Position numbers and translations under genes: made by a program. From contig CAXXCL010000002.1 of the NCBI GenBank assembly GCA_963668615.2, positions 62,001-126,000 of the forward strand: a DNA stretch of 64,000 nucleotides. The letters run 5' to 3'. The notes under the pieces were generated by a model, which had not been told where the DNA came from, ran no database searches, and was given only the letters and a program-made list of their open reading frames with translations. Below are positions 8,510 to 17,452 of this stretch, in pieces. Source of the stretch: JAAYPI01 sp963668615 (GTDB taxonomy: Bacteria > Bacteroidota > Bacteroidia > Bacteroidales > Paludibacteraceae). Numbering within the stretch: position 1 is the stretch's first letter; each line of letters begins with the position of its first letter.

Positions 8510-10606
8510 CTATTCGTCCAGAATCACCATTTTATCAACTATTCTGGTGGCGTTTGCATATTTCTTGAGTATAAAAAGAATATAATTTATATCAAGGGCG
8601 ATAGTTCGTTGAAATTTCTCATTGTATTGGTACATATTGCTTATAGCTTCGTAATTTCCATCAGACATAATACCAATCAATTTTCCGTCTGCATTAAAAA
8701 CAGGACCACCCATTTTTTCTGCGGGCACGTCACAAGTAGACATAAATGATATTTTAAATAAATCGTCTTTTGGATTTTTCTTTTTCGTTTTTAAGTAAGT
8801 GTTTTTAAATTTATCATCTATTTTGTAAGCATTTTGTTGTGTGTTTACCTTTTCTAAGATACCTTCAAAGTTAGAAGCATAGCCAAAGAAAATTCCATCT
8901 GAAGGGCTGTAAGTCTGTATTTTTCCAAAGCTCATTCTTAAGGTATAATTGGCATCAGGCATTAGCGTCTTTTGTGGATTTTTTTCCTGAAAACCCTCGA
9001 TATACAAAGAATTGTTTTTTTCAATTTTTTTGTTGTATGAATATACTACACTGGCAAACTCATTGCGTTTGTCGTTGATGCTTTTGCTTAACTGGATAAT
9101 TGGGTCGTTTTTAAATTGTTTGTCGGTCGGCTTGTCAAGATATTTCATAAACTTGATTTCCTGACTTAAGAACGATTTTTCGAAAATATCATTGACATAT
9201 TTTTCAATGTTACCTTTGTATTTTTTGTTAATTATATCATAAATATCAGGCATATAGTTAATATTTGCCTTTTCTGCATAAAATTGCAACATGGCAATAA
9301 GCATCTTCTTGTCCGTATATTCATCGTATGTTTCATAAAATTTACTTATTTCCAAATAAATATCCTTTTCAAACTGGGGTGTTATATCCAATAACATACA
9401 ACCTACATTAATGATCCCAATCTTACCGAGAGACTCATTTAGATAATTAAGATGGTAGGTATAGGTTTGTCTATTTGTGTAAATCTTTTCGAGTGAAGGA
9501 ATAACATTTTCGTATTTCAACATGGTATTGAAATCTGTTTTTGTTATCCACATAACAAAGTCTTGCTCTTCTTCTTGTTTTTGTTTAATAATGCTTTGTT
9601 TTTCTACCGATTCTTGTAAGGCAATTAAATAGTCAAGCCTTTCTTTGTTTTCAAGATATCTCGGTTCATAACGATTTCTCACATAATTACTTTCAAAAAT
9701 AGCTTTATCCCAAACTTCATTTCGGCGTTGTGCACTTTCAATCTCTGCCCTGTTTATTGTGTGGATTTTTTCTGATAATTCATATGAGGTTATTTGTCTG
9801 TCTGTTTTTCCGGGGAAACCTAAACTGAAAACGAAATCATCGGCTTCGTATCCGTGTGTGGAAATTTGTGCGAAATATTTTGGTTTATATGGTCTATTTG
9901 ATTCTGCAAAAAAATCCGGTTGATTTTTTTGTGAACTGTATATCCGTAGTACGGCAAAATTAGCATTATGACGAGGTACTTTCCACTCATCTTTTCCTTT
10001 GCCAAATAAAGCAATAGATATTGGAGGAGCATATACCAAGCGAATATCACTAAAGCGTTCGTAAGTGTACAAATAGTAGTTATTCCCCTTATTTGTAGAT
10101 TTAATTTCAGCTTTATAGCCAGTTTCAGACTCTTTCTTGATTACCAAAAAATTACTGATGGAATCTATAATTTGCTTTTGACTTTCAGGACTTTCAAATT
10201 CAGAAATATGAGAGATAATTTTTTTTGTAACGTCTTCCGTGCTTCTAATAAAAGTAACAGCGAGGTTTTTTAAAGGGATTTCTTGTCCGTATGAAGCAGC
10301 TAAAAAGCCTTGTTCAATATAATTGTTGGAGTCTTTTAGCAAAGGATAAATGCAATCGTAATTAGTAAGAAGTAATCCATCTTTCGAAACAGTAACGCCT
10401 GAGTATCCATTCGAGAGGGATACTACCGCATCCTTAAGCGAAGATGTATTTTCGCTGTATATATCTTTAATTTTCAATTCATACCCTAGGTTATCCATGA
10501 CATTTTGCACTGAATCAGGTATATCGGGTAAAATCCACATGCCTTCGTTGGCATTTGCAATGCTGAAAGACAATACACAAATTATTGCTAAAATGGTTTT
10601 CTTCAT
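8510..10606 (-). CDS. S46-family (DPP7/DPP11-like) exported protein lacking the catalytic triad
   Basis: About 698 aa. The ATG at 10606 is chosen because it opens a signal peptide (MKKTILAIICVLSFSIANAN); the in-frame codon upstream adds 22 unlikely residues. Family S46 hallmarks are clear: EGMWILPDIP at the mature N-terminus, VTVSKDGLLLTN, APPISIALFGKGKDEWKVPRH, FSLGFPGKTDRQITSYEL, and a C-terminal beta-barrel half ending GKLIGIMSDGNYEA. Active S46 enzymes have TNHHC, PRHTGDFS and GNSGSPV at the His, Asp and Ser positions. Here these read TNYDC (D84), PRHNANFA (N216) and EKMGGPV (about M632). It is therefore probably not a peptidase. It may bind peptides or act as a scaffold in the periplasm. 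Confidence 0.85.
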   Translation of the reverse strand: MKKTILAIICVLSFSIANANEGMWILPDIPDSVQNVMDNLGYELKIKDIYSENTSSLKDAVVSLSNGYSGVTVSKDGLLLTNYDCIYPLLKDSNNYIEQGFLAASYGQEIPLKNLAVTFIRSTEDVTKKIISHISEFESPESQKQIIDSISNFLVIKKESETGYKAEIKSTNKGNNYYLYTYERFSDIRLVYAPPISIALFGKGKDEWKVPRHNANFAVLRIYSSQKNQPDFFAESNRPYKPKYFAQISTHGYEADDFVFSLGFPGKTDRQITSYELSEKIHTINRAEIESAQRRNEVWDKAIFESNYVRNRYEPRYLENKERLDYLIALQESVEKQSIIKQKQEEEQDFVMWITKTDFNTMLKYENVIPSLEKIYTNRQTYTYHLNYLNESLGKIGIINVGCMLLDITPQFEKDIYLEISKFYETYDEYTDKKMLIAMLQFYAEKANINYMPDIYDIINKKYKGNIEKYVNDIFEKSFLSQEIKFMKYLDKPTDKQFKNDPIIQLSKSINDKRNEFASVVYSYNKKIEKNNSLYIEGFQEKNPQKTLMPDANYTLRMSFGKIQTYSPSDGIFFGYASNFEGILEKVNTQQNAYKIDDKFKNTYLKTKKKNPKDDLFKISFMSTCDVPAEKMGGPVFNADGKLIGIMSDGNYEAISNMYQYNEKFQRTIALDINYILFILKKYANATRIVDKMVILDE

Positions 10607-10684
10607 TCTGTATAAAAAATTATGGTACTCAAATTGGATTAAACATACACAACCTAAAAGGTAGTTCTTCATTCAAACTCCACG

Positions 10685-10692
10685 CAAATGTA
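10685..10692 (-). promoter_or_regulatory. -7 promoter element TACATTTG upstream of the S46-like gene
   Basis: On the minus strand the sequence reads TACATTTG, a match to the Bacteroidetes -7 consensus TAnnTTTG. It lies about 80 bp before the start of the S46-like gene, in the intergenic space shared with the divergent RNase H gene. No clear -33 TTG was found at the expected spacing. Confidence 0.5.
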
Positions 10693-10829
10693 CTAAATTA
10701 TTTAATTCATTGTTAGTCGAATAGCCAAATATTGCTACTAGTCAAAGTACTTGCATTTCATTTCGATTAAAATTTGTAAAAAAGTGTTTTCTACTATTTT
10801 CTCTATAGGTACTAATCGGATAAAAAGTG

Positions 10830-10837
10830 TATTTTTG
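10830..10837 (+). promoter_or_regulatory. -7 promoter element TATTTTTG upstream of the RNase H gene
   Basis: TATTTTTG matches TAnnTTTG and lies 25 bp before the RNase H ATG. This implies a very short 5' leader. The -33 element is not obvious. Confidence 0.55.
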
Positions 10838-10862
10838 TTGGAAATAAGTTTATATTAACTGT

Positions 10863-11501
10863 ATGGCAAAGCAAAAGTTTTATGTTGTTTGGAAAGGTCG
10901 TGAAACAGGTGTTTTTATCGATTGGCTTACATGTAAAAAACAAGTAGAGGGCTTTGAGGGAGCTCAATATAAATCTTTTGCTACTGAAAATGAAGCTAAA
11001 AAAGCTTTTTCAAGTAACTATTTTTCTATCATAAAAAAGAGTCCGAAAGGAGCAAAGTATTTTGCTCCTTCCAAAGGAAAATCGAGTTGTGGGGAACCTA
11101 TCCTTGATAGTATTGCTGTTGATGCTGCCTGTAGTGGAAACCCCGGTAAAATGGAGTATCGTGGAGTTGATGCGAAAACGGGAGAACAACTTTTCCATAA
11201 AGGCGTTTTTGAATATGGAACCAACAATATAGGAGAGTTTTTGGCTTTGGTACACGGTCTAGCTTTTTTGCAGCAAAAAAATAGTTTGTTGCCGATTTAT
11301 TCGGATAGTGTAAATGCCATTGCTTGGGTAAAAGCAAAGAAATGTAAAACTAAATTGGTACGTTGTGCTAAAAATGAAGAGCTTTTTGTATTGATTGAAC
11401 GTGCAGAAAAATGGCTGTCTGAAAATAAATATTCCACGAAGATTTTGAAATGGGAAACATCTGTTTGGGGTGAAATTCCCGCCGATTTTGGTCGGAAATG
11501 A
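10863..11501 (+). CDS. rnhA: Ribonuclease H with N-terminal viroplasmin (RNA-DNA hybrid binding) domain
   Basis: 212 aa. Residues 4-50 (KFYVVWKGRETGVFIDWLTCKKQVEGF...FATENEAKKAF) form a caulimovirus viroplasmin/RNHBD domain that grips hybrid duplexes. Residues about 78-212 are the RNase H domain. The four acidic residues are present: Asp in AVDAACSGNPGK, Glu in NNIGEFLALVHGL, Asp in PIYSDSVNAIAWV, and Asp in PADFGRK at the end. It degrades the RNA strand of RNA-DNA hybrids in the cytoplasm. It stands alone on the plus strand and converges with the pseudouridine synthase gene 3 bp away. Confidence 0.93.
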   Translation: MAKQKFYVVWKGRETGVFIDWLTCKKQVEGFEGAQYKSFATENEAKKAFSSNYFSIIKKSPKGAKYFAPSKGKSSCGEPILDSIAVDAACSGNPGKMEYRGVDAKTGEQLFHKGVFEYGTNNIGEFLALVHGLAFLQQKNSLLPIYSDSVNAIAWVKAKKCKTKLVRCAKNEELFVLIERAEKWLSENKYSTKILKWETSVWGEIPADFGRK

Positions 11502-11503
11502 AG

Positions 11504-12193
11504 CTATTGTTCTTTTATTGCCAATCGTTCAAATTCTTGCCATAAATTATCGTCTGTCGGAACCGGAGCAACCAAACAAATATTTTGTTTTGAGATAGGA
11601 TGTGTAAATTCTATCTTTCTGGCGTGCAAGCTAATTCCACCGTCTTTGTTTGAACGAGCAAAACCGTATTTTAAATCCCCTTTTATTGGGCAACCGATTT
11701 GTGCTAGCTGGCAACGGATTTGGTGGTGTCTTCCTGTTTGCAAGTCTATTTCAAGTAACGTATAATTAGTTGAAGATGCTATTTCCTTGAGCCCTAAAGT
11801 TGCTTTTTTTGCATCCCCTTTAGGTTCATTGTATGCATATGATTTATTTTGCTTTTCATTGCGAATTAAATAATGTTCCAACAGCATTTCGGGTTGAGGA
11901 GGTCTGTTTTTAGTGATAGCCCAATAGGTTTTTTTTATTTCGTGGTTGCGTAACATTTCGTTGAGGCGTGCAAGGGCTTTGCTGGTTTTGGCGAACAACA
12001 CAATACCACTTACAGGTCTGTCCAAACGGTGTGTAACGCCACAAAAAACATTACCGGGCTTGTTGTATTTTTCTTTGAGATATTGTTTGACTGTTTCCGA
12101 AAGCGGAGTATCACCGGTTTTATCTCCCTGTACAATTTCCGAACAAGTTTTATTAACGGCTATGATGTGATTATCTTCGTAGATTACGACCAT
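11504..12193 (-). CDS. RluA-family pseudouridine synthase
   Basis: 229 aa, without an S4 domain. The catalytic motif is THRLDRPVSGIVLFAKTSKA, with the Asp of HRLDRP. Other RluA features are an N-terminal DNHIIAVNK strand, YWAITKNRP, LLEIDLQTGRHHQIRCQLAQIGCPIKGDLKYG, and a C-terminal LHARKIEFTHPISKQ. The family modifies uridines in 23S rRNA or tRNA, and the exact target is not determinable. It is 21 bp downstream of rlmB on the same strand, so two RNA-modification genes form one likely transcript. Confidence 0.92.
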   Translation of the reverse strand: MVVIYEDNHIIAVNKTCSEIVQGDKTGDTPLSETVKQYLKEKYNKPGNVFCGVTHRLDRPVSGIVLFAKTSKALARLNEMLRNHEIKKTYWAITKNRPPQPEMLLEHYLIRNEKQNKSYAYNEPKGDAKKATLGLKEIASSTNYTLLEIDLQTGRHHQIRCQLAQIGCPIKGDLKYGFARSNKDGGISLHARKIEFTHPISKQNICLVAPVPTDDNLWQEFERLAIKEQ

Positions 12194-12214
12194 GATTTGT
12201 TGATGGATTCAGAT

Positions 12215-12952
12215 TTACAATCGTTGTTTTAACGCTTCGTAAATAATAATTCCGCTAGCCACGGAAACGTTAAGAGAAGCTATAGTGCCTACAATAGGTA
12301 TTCGTACCGTTTCGTCACAATAGCGTTGATGTTCGTAGGCGATACCCATGTCTTCTGCACCCATAATGATTCCTACAGCATCAGTATAATTTGCTTCTGT
12401 GTAATTTTTACTGGCTTTTTCAGAAGTGCCAATAATTTTAAGTCCTGAATTTTTGAGAAATTTAATAGTGTCTGTTAAATTTTTCTCACGACAAACGGGT
12501 ATTTTTAGCAGTGCACCGGCAGACGTTTTGATAGCATCGGCATTGATAGAAGCACTGTTTTTTTGTGGAATAACGATGGCATCAACACCTGCACATTCGC
12601 AGGTACGGGCAATTGCTCCAAAGTTACGAACATCTGTTATGCCGTCTAAAATGACGATAAAAGGAGCTTTTCCTTGTTCATATAGAGTAGGAATGATGTC
12701 TTCAATATGCTGATAAGCAACGGGAGAAATAAAAGCCAATGCTCCTTGATGATTTTTCATCGTAATTCGGTTGATTTTTTCTATCGGAACACGAATCACA
12801 GGAATATCTCTTCCTTCGATAGCTGTGAAAAGCTCTTGAGCCAAACGGCTTTGCATATCTTTTTTCAGAAAAACCTTATCTATTTCTTTGCCTGCTTCTA
12901 TAGCTTCGATAATGGAACGGATTCCAAATATCATTTCAGATTCTTTTTTCAT
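12215..12952 (-). CDS. rlmB: 23S rRNA 2'-O-methyltransferase RlmB (SpoU/TrmH type)
   Basis: About 245 aa from the ATG at 12952 (MKKESEMIFGIRS). The open frame extends 20 codons further into the terminator hairpin, which argues against the longer start. The N-terminal substrate-binding domain holds FGIRSIIEAIEAGKEIDKVFL and HQGALAFISPV. The SPOUT methyltransferase domain has the three usual motifs: VILDGITDVRNFGAIARTCE, IIMGAEDMGIA and IPIVGTIASLNVSVASGIIIYEAL. RlmB methylates G2251 of 23S rRNA in the model enzyme. The related TrmH family could give a different target, but this short form with the L30-like N-domain fits RlmB. Confidence 0.9.
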   Translation of the reverse strand: MKKESEMIFGIRSIIEAIEAGKEIDKVFLKKDMQSRLAQELFTAIEGRDIPVIRVPIEKINRITMKNHQGALAFISPVAYQHIEDIIPTLYEQGKAPFIVILDGITDVRNFGAIARTCECAGVDAIVIPQKNSASINADAIKTSAGALLKIPVCREKNLTDTIKFLKNSGLKIIGTSEKASKNYTEANYTDAVGIIMGAEDMGIAYEHQRYCDETVRIPIVGTIASLNVSVASGIIIYEALKQRL

Positions 12953-12969
12953 AACGGGTTTTTTATATT

Positions 12970-13006
12970 GAAAAAAGCACAAGCTAAAATGGTTTAACTT
13001 GTGCTT
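12970..13006 (-). terminator. Rho-independent terminator downstream of recA
   Basis: On the minus strand AAGCACAAG pairs with CTTGTGCTT over a loop of about 14 nt, followed by a run of T (complement of the A run at 12971-12976). It lies just past the recA stop and just before the rlmB start, so it separates the two transcripts. Confidence 0.8.
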
Positions 13007-13025
13007 AAACAATACGGTTTGAATA

Positions 13026-14054
13026 CTATTTTTTTAGAGCTTCGGTAATTTTGCCTTCTAATTCAGCAGCTAACTCCGGATTATCTATAATACACTTTTT
13101 TGAGGCATCTCTTCCTTGAGCAATTTTTGTGTCGCCATAACTGAACCAAGAACCGCTTTTTTTAATAACATTGGTTTCTACACCCAAGTCAACAATTTCC
13201 CCTGCATAAGAAATTCCTTCGCCAAACATGATGTCAAATTCAGCTTTTCTGAAAGGAGGTGCTACTTTATTTTTTACTACTTTGACACGTGTTTGGTTAC
13301 CGATTGTTTCGTCACCTTCTTTGATTGCACCGATACGGCGAATATCCAAACGAATGGAAGCGTAAAATTTGAGGGCATTACCACCTGTAGTTGTTTCCGG
13401 ATTACCAAAAACAATGCCTATTTTGTCACGTAATTGATTGATAAATATACAAGTTGTGTTTGTTTTACTGATGTTAGCCGTAAGTTTACGTAAAGCTTGA
13501 GACATCAAACGAGCTTGAAGACCCATTTTTGAATCTCCCATGTCTCCTTCAATTTCGGCTTTGGGTGTCAGGGCTGCTACAGAGTCGATAACAACAATAT
13601 CCACTGCAGAAGAACGAATAAGTTGATCGGCAATTTCAAGAGCTTGTTCTCCGTTATCCGGTTGAGATATAAGCAAATTATTAATATCTACGCCTAATTT
13701 TTCGGCATAAAAACGGTCGAAAGCATGTTCTGCATCGATAAATGCTGCAATACCCCCTGCCTTTTGAGCTTGTGCAATAGCGTGAATGGCTAAGGTCGTT
13801 TTACCTGAAGATTCCGGTCCGAAGATTTCGATTACTCTACCACGAGGATAACCGCCTACGCCCAATGCTAAATTCAATCCGATAGAGCCGGTAGAAATAA
13901 CGTTTACCTCCACAACTTTAGAGTCTCCCATTTTCATTATAGTACCTTTTCCGTGATCTTTTTCTATTTTATCAAGGGCTAATTGGAGTGCTTTAAGCTT
14001 TTCTACATTGACTTTTGGTGCATTTTCTGCTGCTGGTGTTTCTTTTGCTGCCAT
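13026..14054 (-). CDS. recA: Recombinase RecA
   Basis: 342 aa from the ATG at 14054 (MAAKETPAAEN). The frame upstream contains the promoter and is not expected to be translated. Walker A is GPESSGKT (about 79-86), Walker B is VDIVVIDSVAAL, L1/L2 landmarks include MGLQARLMSQALRKL and the INQLRDKIG...ETTTGGNALKFYAS segment, and the C-terminus is short and acidic/basic. RecA filaments on single-stranded DNA carry out homologous recombination and trigger LexA self-cleavage where present. No LexA-box-like site was recognised upstream. Confidence 0.98.
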   Translation of the reverse strand: MAAKETPAAENAPKVNVEKLKALQLALDKIEKDHGKGTIMKMGDSKVVEVNVISTGSIGLNLALGVGGYPRGRVIEIFGPESSGKTTLAIHAIAQAQKAGGIAAFIDAEHAFDRFYAEKLGVDINNLLISQPDNGEQALEIADQLIRSSAVDIVVIDSVAALTPKAEIEGDMGDSKMGLQARLMSQALRKLTANISKTNTTCIFINQLRDKIGIVFGNPETTTGGNALKFYASIRLDIRRIGAIKEGDETIGNQTRVKVVKNKVAPPFRKAEFDIMFGEGISYAGEIVDLGVETNVIKKSGSWFSYGDTKIAQGRDASKKCIIDNPELAAELEGKITEALKK

Positions 14055-14078
14055 TTGTAATAGGGTATTATTTTTGTT

Positions 14079-14108
14079 CAAAAGTACAATATTTTTATGA
14101 AAATTCAA
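14079..14108 (-). promoter_or_regulatory. recA promoter: TTG, 19 bp, TACTTTTG
   Basis: Reading the minus strand, TTG (complement of 14106-14108) is followed after exactly 19 bp by TACTTTTG (complement of 14079-14086). This fits the Bacteroides sigma-ABfr promoter form TTTG/TTG-N19-TAnnTTTG. The start of RecA lies 24 bp further downstream. It is the best-formed promoter recognised in the window. Confidence 0.8.
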
Positions 14109-14210
14109 CGGCTAAATAATGATTGTTGATAAGTTTATTTTGTAAATAAAGAAACAAAAATTCTAATTTTAGAATTCTGTTTTTAGAAAGTTTTTGTGTG
14201 CAATTCAACA

Positions 14211-16142
14211 CTACTGCTTTTTGTTCAAGATTATATATTGAGATGTTTGTAGGTTTGATTCAGCATATTCGTTCATCTGTTCTATCACATCTTTTTGTTC
14301 CTTTGCATAGTCATGCGTATTTTTGTTTTGGTATTTGTACAATTTTTTCGAACCGTCGTTTTTGGCTATTAACAACCAATCGTGATTGATAACTCCATAT
14401 TTGTCATCAGCATTGAAAAAAATGTATGGACGACTTTCCTGCAATAAATCTATTCCCAAGGTATTATTTCCATAGGGTTGTTTTAGTAATCCCATTATCG
14501 TTGGGAAGATATCAATTTGTCCGGCCATGCAATCAAACGTTTTTGGCTCTTTAATAATTTCAGGGGCGTAAAATAGTAAGGGTACATGGTTGTAATCCAA
14601 CGAAATATCATACGTATTATCCATTGGAGCTCCATGGTCTGCTACAAATACAAATATCGTATTTTTGAACCATTTTTCTTTTGATGCCATTTGGATAAAG
14701 CTTCGCAATGAGTAATCTGCAAATTCGGTAATTTGTTTTTTTATTTCTTTGCTTCGAGGTTTAAAATAGTCGGGTATATAATAAGGGCCATGGTCGCTAG
14801 CAGTTAATAGTGTTGCAACAAAAGGCTTGTTTTTTTCACTTAACTTATTTAAAATCGGTATAGCATATTGAAACAGATATTTGTCCGGTACTCCTAGTGT
14901 TGTTTTTATTTCCGAAGCGGGATAATTTGCTTGTGAAATAATTGTTTCACAGTCGTTAGCATGCAAAAAGCCTTCTACATTATCAAATTGTCCATCATGT
15001 GTGGTAAAATAAGCTGTCGAATACCCTTTTTCTTTCAATGTGCTGTATATGCCGTGGTATTTCAGAATAGAACTTTCTTTCATTGGGTGCTGACGAAATA
15101 AGGCAGGCAGAGAAAACAGTGAACTGAAGATTCCATTGAAAGTATGGATGCCTGCGGAATAAGCATTTTCAAAGTAATATCCTTTAGTAGAAAGACTATC
15201 AAGGAATGGTGTGAGATTTTCCGTATTTCCGCCATGTTCCATTTTAGCAATACTCATGCTTTCCATAAGTACCAATACCACATTATAATTGTTGGGCTTT
15301 ATTTCATTCCCATTTTTTTGTCTTAGCAAAGGCAGATTTTTATCTGGATGTCTAATGTTTAAATATTGTTGAATGTTTTTTACCGCAATGCTGTCAGGTA
15401 GCAATTGTACAGTTTTATTTCGTTCTTCTTTACTATCTAAAAAACTTCTTATAAGGGTAAAATTAGGGTTTAATCCCAGTTGATTGAGAAATGGGTTGTT
15501 CGAGAAATAGGCTGTTCCGACACGTATTGGCGATTTTTTTTCTATACGTCCCCGAATACCTAAAAAGATAAGTCCGAAGCAAAGAGCGTAAATTCCAATT
15601 TTTGCTACTATCGGCAAGGTTGATGATTCAGTACAATTGGCAAGTATCTTGCGTAATATTTTGTAGAATAAAAAAATCAACAAAAGACACGGAACTGCCA
15701 TAAACCAATAACGAGGTTCCTCTACAATCATTTTGAACACAAAAGCAGGATTATCCAACCATTCGAAGCCTGTAATTGTAAAACGGGAAAAGAATTGGTT
15801 AAAATAGGGAATATCAATGGCACATACGCAGAAAGTTATGGAAAATAGAACGAAAATGAAGTAAAACAAAATTTCATTTACGACGGGAAAGGTTTTTTTG
15901 AAGAACGAAAGGATAGAAGATATTAAAAAAGGAAAAATTAGTACGTAACCCGAAATAACGAGGTCAAAACGAATCCCCATCAAAAAAGACTTTATAATGT
16001 CATGGGTAGAAATATCCGTAGTTACTCTAGCTAACTCGGTACAAAACAAGATGCCTCTGAAAATTGTAAAAATCAGTAAGACTGTTACATAGATTAGAAA
16101 AAGTTGACGAATAACTGTTGGAATGTTTTTTTTGAAGTTCAT
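14211..16142 (-). CDS. LTA synthase-like membrane sulfatase-fold transferase
   Basis: About 643 aa from the ATG at 16142 (MNFKKNIPTVIRQ). Five hydrophobic helices occupy roughly residues 10-215 (for example LFLIYVTVLLIFTIFRGILFC and FLISSILSFF). An extracytoplasmic sulfatase/alkaline phosphatase-fold domain follows from about 290. Key elements are NVVLVLMESMS with the metal-binding Glu, the likely nucleophile Thr in SAGIHTFNGIFSSLFSLPAL, FTTHDGQFDN, and the metal-binding FVFVADHGAPM. Family members move phosphoglycerol or phosphoethanolamine groups from lipids onto surface glycans or lipids. In Bacteroidetes the substrate is not known to me. A TATATTTG -7 element lies upstream at 16214-16221. 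Confidence 0.85.
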   Translation of the reverse strand: MNFKKNIPTVIRQLFLIYVTVLLIFTIFRGILFCTELARVTTDISTHDIIKSFLMGIRFDLVISGYVLIFPFLISSILSFFKKTFPVVNEILFYFIFVLFSITFCVCAIDIPYFNQFFSRFTITGFEWLDNPAFVFKMIVEEPRYWFMAVPCLLLIFLFYKILRKILANCTESSTLPIVAKIGIYALCFGLIFLGIRGRIEKKSPIRVGTAYFSNNPFLNQLGLNPNFTLIRSFLDSKEERNKTVQLLPDSIAVKNIQQYLNIRHPDKNLPLLRQKNGNEIKPNNYNVVLVLMESMSIAKMEHGGNTENLTPFLDSLSTKGYYFENAYSAGIHTFNGIFSSLFSLPALFRQHPMKESSILKYHGIYSTLKEKGYSTAYFTTHDGQFDNVEGFLHANDCETIISQANYPASEIKTTLGVPDKYLFQYAIPILNKLSEKNKPFVATLLTASDHGPYYIPDYFKPRSKEIKKQITEFADYSLRSFIQMASKEKWFKNTIFVFVADHGAPMDNTYDISLDYNHVPLLFYAPEIIKEPKTFDCMAGQIDIFPTIMGLLKQPYGNNTLGIDLLQESRPYIFFNADDKYGVINHDWLLIAKNDGSKKLYKYQNKNTHDYAKEQKDVIEQMNEYAESNLQTSQYIILNKKQ

Positions 16143-16463
16143 TTTTTTATCTTGAAAGTTGCAATGATATCGTGAATAAAATAGTGCCAAATTAGTAAAC
16201 AAAATTTGGCGAACAAATATAGGTCATAATTTTTTTTTTCGGCAGATTAAGGAATAACTTTTCCCCCACACGTTGAAAGAATGTTTCTATTCAAGTAAGC
16301 ATCACATTAAAATCAGGAAAATATTGTTTGTTGTATTTAACCTTTTAATCTAATAACTCAATATTTATTATTCAATTACATAGTATAAAGAATTATAGAT
16401 AGACTATGTGCAAGATGCTGATCTAAGTAAGAAAACAGAATGATAAATTTTTCCTGATGAAAT
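16143..16463. other. Intergenic region between the LTA synthase-like gene and folD
   Basis: The only signal I support here is TATATTTG on the minus strand (complement of 16214-16221), a -7 element for the LTA synthase-like gene. The remainder (about 16230-16460) is AT-rich with no convincing ORF, hairpin or RNA gene. A terminator for folD is not evident. Confidence 0.5.
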
Positions 16464-17312
16464 TCATTTTGTTTTTCTTTCTGCCGATTCAACTGTTTGT
16501 TTTATCAGCATGGCAATTGTCATTGGCCCGACTCCACCTGGCACGGGAGTGTAAGCGAATGCTCTATCTTTTATTTTGCCTATTTCGATATCTCCAATTC
16601 CTCCTTTGTGGTATCCGGCATCAATAACTATTGCATTATCTTTTATCCAATCAGCTTTTATAAATTCAGGTTTGCCGACAGCTCCTACAACAATATCAGC
16701 CTGTTTGATTAACTCCGGTAAGTTTTTAGTTTTTGAGTGGCAAATAGTAACTGTTGCATTCTCATTCAGAAGCATCATGGCAATTGGTTTTCCTAAAATC
16801 GGACTACGCCCAACCACTATGGCATGTTTTCCTTGCACTGGCAATTGGTAGTGCTTGATTATTTCCATTATACCTGCAGGGGTGGCACTTCCGTAGGCTA
16901 TTTCGTTCATGGACATTCGTCCAAACCCGAGACAAGTGACGCCATCAACGTCTTTATCGATGGCAATTTTGTCGAAGCAAGCTCGTTCGTCAATTTGTTT
17001 AGGAACAGGGTGCTGCAATAAGATACCGCAAATGTTTTGGTCGTTGTTTAATTTTTCAATTTCCGCTAATAATTCATCGGTTGTTGTTTTTTCGGATAAA
17101 TGAACCTTTAAAGAAGTCATGCCAACTCGTTCGCAGGTATTTCCTTTCATTCTTACATACACCTCTGATGAAGGGTCACTCCCGACAAGTATAGTTGCTA
17201 GTACAGGAGTTTTTCCGGTCTTTTGAATGATCTTTTGAACTCTTATTCGTAAATTATTCTCAATTTCTTTTGATAAGGCTTTACCATCCAATAAAATAGG
17301 TTTATTATTCAT
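16464..17312 (-). CDS. folD: Bifunctional methylenetetrahydrofolate dehydrogenase/cyclohydrolase FolD
   Basis: 282 aa, standard length. FolD interconverts 5,10-methylene-, methenyl- and 10-formyl-tetrahydrofolate using NADP. The catalytic Tyr and Lys are in SSEVYVRMKGNTCERVGM. The cyclohydrolase Asp region is GILLQHPVPKQI and DKDVDGVTCLGFGRM. The NADP Rossmann motif is AIVVGRSPILGKPIAMMLL, with VTICHSKT. The C-terminal signature is TPVPGGVGPMTIAMLI. It stands alone on the minus strand between two unrelated genes. Confidence 0.97.
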   Translation of the reverse strand: MNNKPILLDGKALSKEIENNLRIRVQKIIQKTGKTPVLATILVGSDPSSEVYVRMKGNTCERVGMTSLKVHLSEKTTTDELLAEIEKLNNDQNICGILLQHPVPKQIDERACFDKIAIDKDVDGVTCLGFGRMSMNEIAYGSATPAGIMEIIKHYQLPVQGKHAIVVGRSPILGKPIAMMLLNENATVTICHSKTKNLPELIKQADIVVGAVGKPEFIKADWIKDNAIVIDAGYHKGGIGDIEIGKIKDRAFAYTPVPGGVGPMTIAMLIKQTVESAERKTK

Positions 17313-17452
17313 GAGTTAATCTGTTTCTTTATTTAAGATTCGAAAGTAATATTTTTCTGTTAATATCCTCGAATATTTTTCCCAAATTTCCTGCATTTTA
17401 ATCTGTTTTTTAGGATAGAGAAGAGCTAATAATGTACGAATGACGGTTTGAT

